From NCBI RefSeq assembly GCF_025421715.1, contig NZ_JAOEFC010000001.1, positions 1,321,567 through 1,385,566 of the forward strand: a stretch of DNA of 64,000 bases, in the 5' to 3' direction. Under the pieces are notes generated by a model. That model searched no databases and was not told the origin of the DNA. It worked only from the letters and a program-made list of their open reading frames with translations. The stretch is from Microbacterium festucae. Its GTDB lineage: Bacteria; Actinomycetota; Actinomycetes; Actinomycetales; Microbacteriaceae. Both the position numbers and the translations under genes were made by a program. Below are positions 42,786 through 50,833 of the stretch, in pieces (the stretch's first letter is position 1; each line of letters opens with the position of its first letter).

Positions 42786-45503
42786 ATGAACGCTTACCGG
42801 CGACCGCGCGACGTCCTCATCTCGACGGTCTGCTTGTCCGGAACACTGGAGGACAAGCTGCACGCCGCCGCCGAGGCCGGATTCGCGGGGGTCGAACTGC
42901 TCGAGTACGACCTGCTGATGTCGTCGTGGTCGCCGTCGAAGGTGGCGAGCGAGGCATCCGATCTCGGTCTGGCCGTGGAGGTGTACCAGCCGTTCCACGT
43001 CGAGACGGTGCCCACGGAGGCCTTCGCGAGGCATGTGCACAGAGCCGAGCGAAAGCTCGACCTTCTCGGTGAGCTCGGTGCACGGGTGCTGGTGTGCTGC
43101 TCCACGAAGACGGCGGAGGGGGTGGACGACGACGAGCGCGCCGCCGACCAGCTGCACGCGCTCGCAGAGCGAGCGCATGCACGCGGGATCCGGCTCGCCT
43201 ACGAGGCGGTTCCCTGGGGGCGCGTGCGCACCCATGACGAGGCGTGGCGAGTCGTCGAACGGGTGGGTCATCTGGCGCTGGGGCTGTGCCTCGACAGTTT
43301 CCACGTCCTCTCCCGAGAGAACCGCGCCGCAGCGATCGAGGGCATTCCCGTGGACAAGGTCTTCCACGTCCAACTGGCAGATGCACCCCGGCCGGGGATC
43401 GACGTGCTCGAGTGGAGCCTGCACCACCGATTGTTCCCCGGTCAGGGCTCGCTGGAGGTCGGCGGTTTCGTCGGGCGGCTGCGGGCAGGCGGCTACGACG
43501 GCCCGATCGCGCTCGAAGTCTTCAATGACGTCTATCAGCAGGAGGACCCGCGTCACACCGCGACCGACGCGATGCGCTCCATCCGCGTTCTCGCCGAGGC
43601 GGTGAGTCGTGGTGACGCTCCTGCCGCGCGCACGCCCACTCCGCGCGACCTTCCGTCGGCTCCCGCACTGGCGGGCCTGGCGTTCGTCGAGCTGGCGGTC
43701 GACGAGGTGTCCGGGCCGCTCGTGGCCCGCTCGCTGCGGGCGCTCGGCTTCGCTCAGACCGGTCAGCACCGCTCCAAGCCCGTCCAGCTGTGGGAGCAGG
43801 CGGATGCGCGCGTGCTCCTGAACTTCGGACCGGAGCGTTCCGTGTCGCCGGCGACGGCCTCCATCAGCGCGATGGGCGTCGCCAGTGCCGACCCGGCCGG
43901 GTCGCTGCGCCGTGCCGAGAGCCTGCTGGCGTCGCGACTCGCACGGCCGCGAGGGCCCCGCGAGCTCGACCTCGCCTCCGTGGCGACTCCGGGCGGCGTG
44001 GCCCTGTTCTTCTGCGAACCCGACGCAGAGCAGACCTGGGAGACGGACTTCGAGCGGGATGAGGAGGTGCTGGCACCGCCGCCCCTCGTGCGGGAGATCG
44101 ACCACGTGGCCATGACGGAGGTCATCGACCATTTCGACCAGTCGACCCTGTTCTTCCGCACCGTTCTCGGGCTCGTCGACGGCACGTCGCAGGACATCAC
44201 CGCTCCGTTCGGGCTGGTCCGCACGTGGTCGGCTCGGGACCGGGACGAGCGGGTGCGGGTGGTCCTCAACACCACACCGCTGAGACGCGGGGACTGGGCT
44301 CCGGCGGTCTCGAGTCCGCAGTGCATCGCGTTCTCGACGGATGACGCGGTCGCTTGCGCGCGGGCGCTGCGAGACAGAGGTGCTCCGATCCTCAGGATCC
44401 CCGACAACTATTACGACGATCTGGAGGCGCGTCTCGATCTGTCCGCCGAGTTCGTCGCGACGCTGCGCGAGCACTCGATTCTGTACCACCGCGACGCCGA
44501 AGGCGTCTTCCTGCATCTGTTCACAGAGATGGTCGGCGCGCGGATCTTCTTCGAGATCGTGCAGCGCATCGACGGCTACGACGGATACGGCGATCCGCGC
44601 AGCATCCCGCTGCGGATGGCCGCGCACCGCCGCCAGCGCATGCGCACGCTGGGAGCCCGGCCGTCGGCCGGTGACGCCGACAACCGCCGCGAGTATTCGC
44701 TTGCGCACCTGACGGCGCTGAGCCTGACGCCCCCGGAACTCGTCGACGCGGCCGCCTCGGCGGGGTACCGATACGTCGGACTGCGGATGACGAAGGTCAC
44801 GACGCAGGAGCCGCACTACCCCCTCGCCTCCGACCCCGCACTGATGCGCGCGACGAAGACGCACCTCGCCGCCACGGGCGTGGAGGTCCTCGACATCGAA
44901 CTGGCCCGCATGACCTCAGGAGACAACCCCCGCGATTACCTCCGCTTCCTCGAAGCCGGTGCCGAGCTGGGCGCGCGCCACGTCATCACCCAGCTGCCCG
45001 ATGCCGATTTCGCGCGCAAGACCGATCGCTTCGCGGAGCTGTGCCAGCTGGCGGCGCCGCTCGGCTTGAGCATCGACCTGGAGTTCCCCTCGTGGACGGA
45101 GACACCCAACCTCACCGAGGCGGTGCGCGTGCTGCGTGGTGCGGCCCAGCCCAACGCCGGCCTGCTGATCGATCTGCTCCACTTCGCCCGATCGGGCTCG
45201 AGCATCGAGGCGCTGCGCGACCTGCCGCCCGAGTGGTTCCACTACGCGCATGTCTGCGATGCTCCCGCAGAGATCCCGACCACGACGAGCGAGCTGATCC
45301 ACACCGCGCGGTTCGAGCGGCTCTTCCCCGGGGAAGGAGGCCTCGACATGCACGGCATCCTGGCGGCGCTGCCCGAAGGCATCCCCTACGCGCTCGAGAT
45401 CCCGCGTGCCATGCTGGTGGCGCAGGTGGGGCCCAAAGAGCACGCGCGGCTGGCGATCGACGCGGCTCGTCGACACCTCGACGCCGTCCCCGTGAGCGTG
45501 TGA
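42786..45503 (+). CDS. 3-dehydroshikimate dehydratase fused to VOC and second TIM-barrel domain
   Basis: 905 residues in three parts. Residues 1-270 are a QuiC1/QsuB-type dehydroshikimate dehydratase (makes protocatechuate), with ligands Glu140, Asp170, Gln196 and Glu244 and the signature FHVQLADAPRPGIDVLEW. Residues about 290-615 are the HPPD-like vicinal-oxygen-chelate domain that QsuB-type enzymes carry; its metal positions are His440, Cys513 and Glu590, so one usual His is Cys. Residues about 635-905 are an extra AP-endonuclease-2/sugar-isomerase barrel with its own Glu766, Asp796/His799, His822, Glu871 set. Known QuiC1/QsuB enzymes end after the second part (about 620-635 residues). Last enzyme gene of the operon. 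Confidence 0.85.
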   Translation: MNAYRRPRDVLISTVCLSGTLEDKLHAAAEAGFAGVELLEYDLLMSSWSPSKVASEASDLGLAVEVYQPFHVETVPTEAFARHVHRAERKLDLLGELGARVLVCCSTKTAEGVDDDERAADQLHALAERAHARGIRLAYEAVPWGRVRTHDEAWRVVERVGHLALGLCLDSFHVLSRENRAAAIEGIPVDKVFHVQLADAPRPGIDVLEWSLHHRLFPGQGSLEVGGFVGRLRAGGYDGPIALEVFNDVYQQEDPRHTATDAMRSIRVLAEAVSRGDAPAARTPTPRDLPSAPALAGLAFVELAVDEVSGPLVARSLRALGFAQTGQHRSKPVQLWEQADARVLLNFGPERSVSPATASISAMGVASADPAGSLRRAESLLASRLARPRGPRELDLASVATPGGVALFFCEPDAEQTWETDFERDEEVLAPPPLVREIDHVAMTEVIDHFDQSTLFFRTVLGLVDGTSQDITAPFGLVRTWSARDRDERVRVVLNTTPLRRGDWAPAVSSPQCIAFSTDDAVACARALRDRGAPILRIPDNYYDDLEARLDLSAEFVATLREHSILYHRDAEGVFLHLFTEMVGARIFFEIVQRIDGYDGYGDPRSIPLRMAAHRRQRMRTLGARPSAGDADNRREYSLAHLTALSLTPPELVDAAASAGYRYVGLRMTKVTTQEPHYPLASDPALMRATKTHLAATGVEVLDIELARMTSGDNPRDYLRFLEAGAELGARHVITQLPDADFARKTDRFAELCQLAAPLGLSIDLEFPSWTETPNLTEAVRVLRGAAQPNAGLLIDLLHFARSGSSIEALRDLPPEWFHYAHVCDAPAEIPTTTSELIHTARFERLFPGEGGLDMHGILAALPEGIPYALEIPRAMLVAQVGPKEHARLAIDAARRHLDAVPVSV

Positions 45504-45528
45504 CGGGTCCGCGCCGGCAACCGGCATC

Positions 45529-46269
45529 GTGACCGACCTCCCGGCGCACGCCTGGGCTCTGCTGATCGCCGGAGCCCTGGTCGTCGGCCTGTCGAAGACC
45601 GCCCTTCCGGGTTCGGCGACGCTCGCCGTGGTCGTGTTCGCCGCTGTGCTGCCCGCGCGGTCGTCCACCGCGGCGCTGCTGGTGCTGCTCATCGTGGGCG
45701 ACATGATGGCGCTGGCGCTGTATCGGCGCCACGCGGACTGGAACACGCTGGTGCGCCTGGCGCCCGCCGTCGCCGTCGGGATCGCGCTCGGAGCGCTGTT
45801 TCTCGCACTGGGGGATGACCAACTGGTGCGACGGGGCATCGGCGCGGTCCTCCTGAGCCTCGTCGTCATCACCCTGATGCTGCGCCGCTCGCCGGCGCGT
45901 CCGAGCGCAGGACGCGCCGCCCGGATCGGGTACGGCGCGCTGGGCGGCTTCACGACCATGGTCGCCAATGCGGGCGGGCCGGTGATGTCGTTGTACTTCC
46001 TGGCCGCGCGCTTCGACGTGCGCGCCTTCCTCGGAACCGCGGCGTGGTTCTTCGCGATCGTCAACATCGCGAAACTGCCTATCGTCGCGGGGCTCGGTCT
46101 GCTGTCCCCGCCCGTGCTCTGGATCGATCTTCTGCTGGTGCCGGCGGTGATCGTCGGCGGTCTGGTCGGCTGGAAGCTCGCCGGGCGGCTGAGCCAGCGG
46201 ATGTTCGATCGAGTCGTGCTCACGCTGACCGCGGCGACTGCTCTGTACCTGCTCGTGGGGCCCGCCTGA
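45529..46269 (+). CDS. TauE/SafE (TSUP) family membrane transporter
   Basis: 246 residues with about seven to eight membrane segments and the TSUP pattern LIAGALVVGLSKTALPGSATLAVVVFAAVLPARSS plus GGFTTMVANAGGPVMSLYFL. Family members export sulfite, sulfoacetate or other organic acids. GTG 45529 lies 25 bases after the dehydratase fusion stop. Its presence beside a SauS-like dehydrogenase and a ThDP enzyme is suggestive of organosulfonate metabolism, but export of an aromatic or carboxylic acid is equally possible. Confidence 0.82.
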   Translation: MTDLPAHAWALLIAGALVVGLSKTALPGSATLAVVVFAAVLPARSSTAALLVLLIVGDMMALALYRRHADWNTLVRLAPAVAVGIALGALFLALGDDQLVRRGIGAVLLSLVVITLMLRRSPARPSAGRAARIGYGALGGFTTMVANAGGPVMSLYFLAARFDVRAFLGTAAWFFAIVNIAKLPIVAGLGLLSPPVLWIDLLLVPAVIVGGLVGWKLAGRLSQRMFDRVVLTLTAATALYLLVGPA

Positions 46270-46282
46270 TCGGCGAGTGCGA

Positions 46283-46324
46283 CGCCCTGAGCTGAGCGGC
46301 GAGTATTAGACCCGGGCGGTGTCG
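46283..46324 (+). repeat. Right 42-bp direct repeat of the catabolic insertion
   Basis: Second copy of 31285-31326 (37/42). It repeats the LysR terminal codons gccctgagctga without the rest of that gene and lies 42 bases before the PhzF start. Confidence 0.8.
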
Positions 46325-46366
46325 CCGGCGTCCTTCGTACGATGGATGCGGTGGAAGGAGACCCCC

Positions 46367-47206
46367 ATGACCCGGCATCGTCCCTTCGTGCAGGTGGACG
46401 TCTTCTCGAGCGCGCCCTACTGCGGCAACCCCCTCGCGGTCGTCGTCGACGGCACCGACATCAGCGACGACGCGATGGCGCAGTTCGCGCGGTGGACCAA
46501 CCTCTCCGAGACGACGTTCCTGCTGCCTCCGACCGATCCCGCGGCCGACTACCGTGTGCGGATCTTCACCCCCGGAGGCGAGCTGCCGTTCGCCGGCCAC
46601 CCGACGCTCGGCTCGGCGCACGCCTGGCTCGACGCGGGCGGTGCCCCGCGAGACCCCGACGTCATCGTGCAGCAGTGCGGGGCGGGGTTGGTGCGGGTGC
46701 GCCGCGACGGCTCCCGCCTCGCCTTCGCGGCGCCGCCGATGATCAAGACCGGCGCCCTCGAGGCGCACGAGCTCGACGTCTTCACGCGCGCCCTGGGCAT
46801 CGACCCCGCCACCGTGCTCGACCACCAGTGGGTCGACAACGGCCCGGGCTGGGCGGTGCTGCGCCTGCCTTCGGCGGCCGACGTGCTGGCACTCGAGCCC
46901 GACCTCGCGCAGATTCCGGATGCCATGATCGGAGCGATCGGACCCTACCCGGCGGGCTCGGAGCACGACTTCGAGATGCGCACCTTCGCCCCGGGGGTCG
47001 GCGTGCCCGAAGACCCGGTGTGCGGCAGCATGAACGCCGGCGTGGGGCAGTGGCTCCTCGGCTCGGGTCACGTGTCGCAGTCGTACACCGTCTCGCAGGG
47101 CACGCGCCTGGCGCGAGCCGGCGAGATCGCCGTCGTGCCCGACGGCGACACCGTCTGGGTCGGCGGCGCCAGCACCGTCTGCATCCGCGGCGACGTGCTG
47201 CTGTAG
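46367..47206 (+). CDS. PhzF family phenazine biosynthesis-like isomerase
   Basis: 279 residues with the diaminopimelate-epimerase-like fold. Catalytic Glu48 in NLSETTFLL, the FTPGGELPFAGHPTLGSAHAWL motif and the second-half signature EDPVCGSMNAGVGQWL are all present. Such proteins act as isomerases on small metabolites; only a few make phenazines and no other phenazine gene is nearby. ATG 46367 follows aaggag. It marks the resumption of host sequence after the 15-kb insertion and is convergent with a LacI gene. Confidence 0.9.
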   Translation: MTRHRPFVQVDVFSSAPYCGNPLAVVVDGTDISDDAMAQFARWTNLSETTFLLPPTDPAADYRVRIFTPGGELPFAGHPTLGSAHAWLDAGGAPRDPDVIVQQCGAGLVRVRRDGSRLAFAAPPMIKTGALEAHELDVFTRALGIDPATVLDHQWVDNGPGWAVLRLPSAADVLALEPDLAQIPDAMIGAIGPYPAGSEHDFEMRTFAPGVGVPEDPVCGSMNAGVGQWLLGSGHVSQSYTVSQGTRLARAGEIAVVPDGDTVWVGGASTVCIRGDVLL

Positions 47207-47213
47207 GTGCGGG

Positions 47214-48233
47214 TCACACCCGCGGGGGTGCGGTCGACGCGCGGGGGATCAGCGTCGGGAGGGCGCTGCGCATCGCCCCCTCGGAACCCGGGGGCGCGGT
47301 CAGCAGCTCCATCGCGGCCGCGGCGATCTGATCGAAAGGCGTGTGCACGCTCGTGAGCGGCGTGGGCAGCTGCGAGACCAACGGGATGTCGTTGTAGCCC
47401 ACGATCGACAGGTCGTCGCCGGGAAGGATGCCGAGCGTGCGGGCGGCGCTGACGACACCGATCGCCAGGTTGTCGTTCGCCGCGAAGATCGCCGTGGGGC
47501 GGTCGGCGGAGTCGAGCAGCTGCCGCCCCGCGGTCAGGCCGTCGTCGACCCCGTACCCCGTCGAGACGATGCGTCCCGCCCGCGGCGTGATGCCGGCTTC
47601 GCGCAGTGCGCGCTCGGCGCCGTGCTGGCGGTCCTGCCCGCTCGAGGTGAACCAGGGGCCCGTCACGATGGCGATATCGCGGTGGCCGAGATCGATGAGA
47701 TGGCGTGCCGCGAGATAGCCGCCCGCCTCGTCGTCGCCGAGCGACGAGGGGCTGATGCGGTCGGTGCGCAGCACCAGGGCGTGCGGGATACTGCGGGCGC
47801 GCAGTGATGCCGGCAGTTCGTCGTCGAGTCGGGCGGTGGCCAGGATCAGTCCGTCCACGTTGCGATCCAGCAGCGTCTCGGTGGCGCGCCGCTCCTCGTG
47901 CGGGTCGTCGCCGCAGGTGGCCACGACGGCGAAGTAGCCCTGACGTCTGGCGGTGCGCTCGACCGCCTCGAACATGAGCGCCATCACCGCGTCGGTCAGT
48001 CGCGGCACCAGCACGCCGATCGTCGCCGTCGCCCCGCGCCGCAGGTTCGACGCGAACAGGTTCCGCCGATACCCGAGGGTGTCTGCGGCCTCCCGAACTT
48101 TTTGAGCGGTCTGCGATCGGGAGGGCGGCGTGCGGTCGTCGAGGATGCGGCTGGCCGTCGAGATGCTCACGCCCGCCGCCTGCGCGACATCGCGCAGTGT
48201 CACGACGTGTCGCTCGGACTGCTCGGGGTACAT
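47214..48233 (-). CDS. LacI family transcriptional regulator
   Basis: 339 residues. The helix-turn-helix is at about 9-33 (VVTLRDVAQAAGVSISTASRIL), followed by the hinge and effector domain (ATIGVLVPRLTDAVMALMFEAVE; SIVGYNDIPLVSQLPTPLTSV). ATG 48233 has GAGAGGG upstream; the frame is open further upstream without support. It diverges from the DapA-family aldolase gene with AACGTT palindromes between, so it likely represses that operon and itself. Confidence 0.92.
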   Translation of the reverse strand: MYPEQSERHVVTLRDVAQAAGVSISTASRILDDRTPPSRSQTAQKVREAADTLGYRRNLFASNLRRGATATIGVLVPRLTDAVMALMFEAVERTARRQGYFAVVATCGDDPHEERRATETLLDRNVDGLILATARLDDELPASLRARSIPHALVLRTDRISPSSLGDDEAGGYLAARHLIDLGHRDIAIVTGPWFTSSGQDRQHGAERALREAGITPRAGRIVSTGYGVDDGLTAGRQLLDSADRPTAIFAANDNLAIGVVSAARTLGILPGDDLSIVGYNDIPLVSQLPTPLTSVHTPFDQIAAAAMELLTAPPGSEGAMRSALPTLIPRASTAPPRV

Positions 48234-48280
48234 GCGGCCCTCTCTGAGCTGCGGATGCGGGAACGATTGCAGATCGCCTC

Positions 48281-48345
48281 TTGACATCATCCCATCTCCG
48301 CTCGCATACTTGCGATCGTTCCTGCAAACGTTCCCGCGAACGTTC
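48281..48345 (+). promoter_or_regulatory. Aldolase promoter with LacI-type operators
   Basis: TTGACA (48281-48286) and CATACT (48305-48310) with 18-base spacing form a promoter. Immediately downstream are GCAAACGTTCC (AACGTT core 48327-48332) and GAACGTTC (48338-48345), and GGAACGATTGC lies upstream (48260-48270). Such AACGTT-centred palindromes are typical LacI-family operators and would block elongation. Confidence 0.55.
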
Positions 48346-48380
48346 TCACCGCTCGAAGAGCACGACCAGAAGGACAACGA

Positions 48381-49316
48381 ATGTCTCTCGATCTCCGCGG
48401 ACTCAGCCCCGCACCTGTCACTCCGTTCACCGAAGACGGCGATGTGGATTACGCCGCCATCCAGCGACTGGGCTCCTGGCTCGGCTCGATCGACGGCGTC
48501 AAGAGCCTGGTCGTCCTCGGCCACGCCGGCGAAGGCACGTTCCTCACCGACGAGGAGCAGCTCGACGTCATCCGCGCGTTCGTCGACTCGACCGACGGCC
48601 GTGTGCCGGTGGTGGCCGGCATCACCAAGGAAGGCAACAAGACCGCCGCGCTCGAGGCCAAGAAGGCCGTCGAGGCGGGCGCGTCGGCCGGCCTCGTCTA
48701 CCCCTCGCACGGGTGGCTGCGCTTCGGCTACCAGAAGGGGGCACCCCAGACCCGCTACCAGGAGATCTATGACGAGTCCGGGCTTCCGCTGATCCTCTTC
48801 CAGTACCCCGACAACACCAAGGCGACGTACGACCTCGACACGCAGCTCGAGATCGCCGGTCAGGACGGCGTGTTCGCCACGAAGAACGGCGTGCGCAACA
48901 TGCGCCGGTGGTACACCGAGATCCCCGCCCTGCGCGCCGCCTACCCCGAGCTGCAGGTGCTGTCGTGCCACGACGAGTACCTGCTGCCGACGATGTTCGA
49001 CGTCGACGGTCTGCTGGTCGGATACGGCAACATCGCCCCCGAGATGCTCGTCGAGCTCATCGAGGCGGGCAAGGCCCAGGACTACCCGCGCGCCCACGCG
49101 ATCCACGAGCGGCTGCTGCCGGTGACCAAGAACGTGTACCACCGCGGCTCGCACATGGAGGGGACCGTCGCTCTCAAGTGGGGCCTCGTCAACCGCGGCA
49201 TCCTGGATCACGCGACGGTGCGCACGCCGCTGCTGCCGCTCCCCGACGGGGCCGAGGCTGAGATCGCGGCGGCCTTCGCCACCGCCGACATCGGCGCCGT
49301 GACCGTTCCGGCGTGA
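48381..49316 (+). CDS. Dihydrodipicolinate synthase family aldolase/dehydratase
   Basis: 311-residue class I aldolase-fold protein. The Schiff-base Lys168 (FATKNGV), Tyr142 (LFQYPDN) and carboxylate-binding loop GHAGEG (47-52) are present. The short loop GHAGEG in place of GTTGE and the catabolic LacI context argue against lysine synthesis and for cleavage or dehydration of a sugar acid or related oxoacid. ATG 48381 follows agaaggac. It is followed by an Nramp-like transporter gene on the same strand. Confidence 0.88.
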   Translation: MSLDLRGLSPAPVTPFTEDGDVDYAAIQRLGSWLGSIDGVKSLVVLGHAGEGTFLTDEEQLDVIRAFVDSTDGRVPVVAGITKEGNKTAALEAKKAVEAGASAGLVYPSHGWLRFGYQKGAPQTRYQEIYDESGLPLILFQYPDNTKATYDLDTQLEIAGQDGVFATKNGVRNMRRWYTEIPALRAAYPELQVLSCHDEYLLPTMFDVDGLLVGYGNIAPEMLVELIEAGKAQDYPRAHAIHERLLPVTKNVYHRGSHMEGTVALKWGLVNRGILDHATVRTPLLPLPDGAEAEIAAAFATADIGAVTVPA

Positions 49317-49449
49317 CCGGATCGGGTGGCGGTCGCCGGTCGCGGCCGCCACCCGCACCACCCGGACTCTCACGTCCGCGCCGTTCGCGGCACCCGAGTC
49401 AATGAAGACCACCGCGGCCTCGCCGCTCTCCGAAGAAGGAGGCCTCGCC

Positions 49450-50763
49450 ATGAGCGAGCGCATCACGTCTCGTCCCCCCGCAACGCCCGGCACCGGGCAC
49501 GGCCGCATCTCCACGAGTACCGTGAGGACCATCGTGGAGTCCAAGCGGCAGCGTCGCACGTTCTGGCAGCAGCTCACCCTGATCGGGCCGGCCTTCGTCG
49601 CCGGCGCGTGGCAGTTCGGCCCCGGAAACCTCACCACCGCCGTTCAGGCGGGGAGCGCCTTCCAGTACGCGCTCATCTGGGTCATCGTCGTCTCCACGAT
49701 TTTGATGATCTTCCTCACCGACATGAGCGTGCGCCTCGGCATCAAGTCGCCGGTCTCGCTCATCGCCTCCATCAAGGAGCACCTGGGCAGGCCGGTCGGC
49801 GTCATCGCCGGCATCGGAGTCTTCCTCATCACGCTGTGCTTCTCGGTCGGCAACGCGGTCGGCTCGGGGCTCGGGCTGTCGATGCTCATCCCCGGCTCGT
49901 CCCCGATCATGTGGACGATCCTGTGCACGCTCGCCGTGGCCGCGGTGCTGTTCATCCGCCGCATCTACAACGTCGTCGAGAAGATCCTGATCGCCATCGT
50001 CGCGCTCATGGCCTGCTGCTTCGTCGTGAGCGCCTTCATCGCCAACCCCGACTGGGTGGCTGCCGGCGCGGGCCTCCTGCCGACGGCTCCCGACGGCTCC
50101 TGGCTGCTCATCGTCGCGCTCGTGGGCACGAACTTCTCGATCAACGCCGCGTTCTACACCTCGTACGGCACCAAGGCCCGCGGCCGCACCGAAGCCGACT
50201 ACCGCGACATCACGATGGTCGACACGATCCCGGGCATCATCGCACCCGGCATCATGACCTCGCTCGTGATCATCGTCGCCGCTGCGGTGCTCGGCGCCAC
50301 CGGCCAGGCGGCCGCGAACATCGTCGGTCTGGCCGCGATCTTCGAGCCGCTCGCCGGACCGGTCGGCGGCTTCATCTTCGCGCTCGGCTTCTTCGGCGCG
50401 GCGTTCTCCTCGATGATCCCCAACGCGATCGCGGGCGGCACCATGCTGTCGGATGCGCTCGGTCGCGGCCCCTCCGCCGACACGATCACCGCGCGCCTCA
50501 CGAGCGGCTTCATCCTCGCGTTCGGCATCACGATCACGCTCATCTTCCAGAGCTCGCCCGTGCAGCTCATCGTGCTGGCACAGGCGCTGACCGTGCTCGT
50601 CGCGCCGATCCTGGCGGCGCTGATCATCATCATGGCCAACCGCCGCAGCCTCATGGGCTCGATGCGCAACAAGTGGTGGCAGAACGCCATGGGGGTCATC
50701 GGACTCGTCGCGGTGCTGGCACTTTCCGTGCGGCTGGTCACCAGCCTGGTGGGTGCCGGCTGA
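49450..50763 (+). CDS. Nramp-related transporter with atypical metal site
   Basis: 437 residues, about eleven membrane segments, Nramp (LeuT-like) fold: LIGPAFVAGAWQFGPGNLTTAVQAGS at segment 1. The canonical DPGN is GPGN (57-60), so the metal-binding Asp is missing. Segment 6 reads LVGTNFSINAAFYTSYG in place of the usual MPHN region, so the Met is missing too. It probably does not carry Mn or Fe in the standard way. ATG 49450 has AAGGAGG upstream. The operon with an aldolase under LacI control suggests that it may import the aldolase's organic substrate or another ion (inference). Confidence 0.8.
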   Translation: MSERITSRPPATPGTGHGRISTSTVRTIVESKRQRRTFWQQLTLIGPAFVAGAWQFGPGNLTTAVQAGSAFQYALIWVIVVSTILMIFLTDMSVRLGIKSPVSLIASIKEHLGRPVGVIAGIGVFLITLCFSVGNAVGSGLGLSMLIPGSSPIMWTILCTLAVAAVLFIRRIYNVVEKILIAIVALMACCFVVSAFIANPDWVAAGAGLLPTAPDGSWLLIVALVGTNFSINAAFYTSYGTKARGRTEADYRDITMVDTIPGIIAPGIMTSLVIIVAAAVLGATGQAAANIVGLAAIFEPLAGPVGGFIFALGFFGAAFSSMIPNAIAGGTMLSDALGRGPSADTITARLTSGFILAFGITITLIFQSSPVQLIVLAQALTVLVAPILAALIIIMANRRSLMGSMRNKWWQNAMGVIGLVAVLALSVRLVTSLVGAG

Positions 50764-50780
50764 CGCTGTCGGCGGAAGCG

Positions 50781-50822
50781 TCGAGTCCGTCCCGCGTCCA
50801 GGTGATCGCGGGACGGACTCGA
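50781..50822. terminator. Bidirectional terminator-like hairpin
   Basis: Perfect 16-base stem (50781-50796 with 50807-50822) and 10-base loop between the convergent Nramp-like and SDR genes. No long U-run on either side, as is common in high-GC actinobacteria. Confidence 0.75.
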
Positions 50823-50833
50823 TCCACGTGCGG

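Larger units (their letters stand above)
31327..46324 (+). mobile_element. 15-kb catabolic insertion between lysR and phzF
   Basis: Thirteen genes from the TetR regulator (31328) to the TSUP exporter (ending 46269) lie exactly between two 42-base direct repeats. The right copy sits 14 bases after the last gene and includes a relic of the LysR end (ctgagctga). This implies insertion at the 3' end of lysR with duplication of the junction. No recombinase gene lies inside, so the mechanism (recombination with a transferred fragment or site-specific capture) is open. All genes appear related to one catabolic task. Confidence 0.65.

Noticed and set aside
46283..46324. Right repeat considered as a fragment of a second lysR gene
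   Set aside because: Only the last few codons and the downstream bases are present, which fits a junction duplication rather than a decayed gene copy.
46319..46366. Upstream extension of the PhzF frame
   Set aside because: The extension overlaps the end of the 42-base repeat and has no ribosome binding site, while aaggag stands before ATG 46367.
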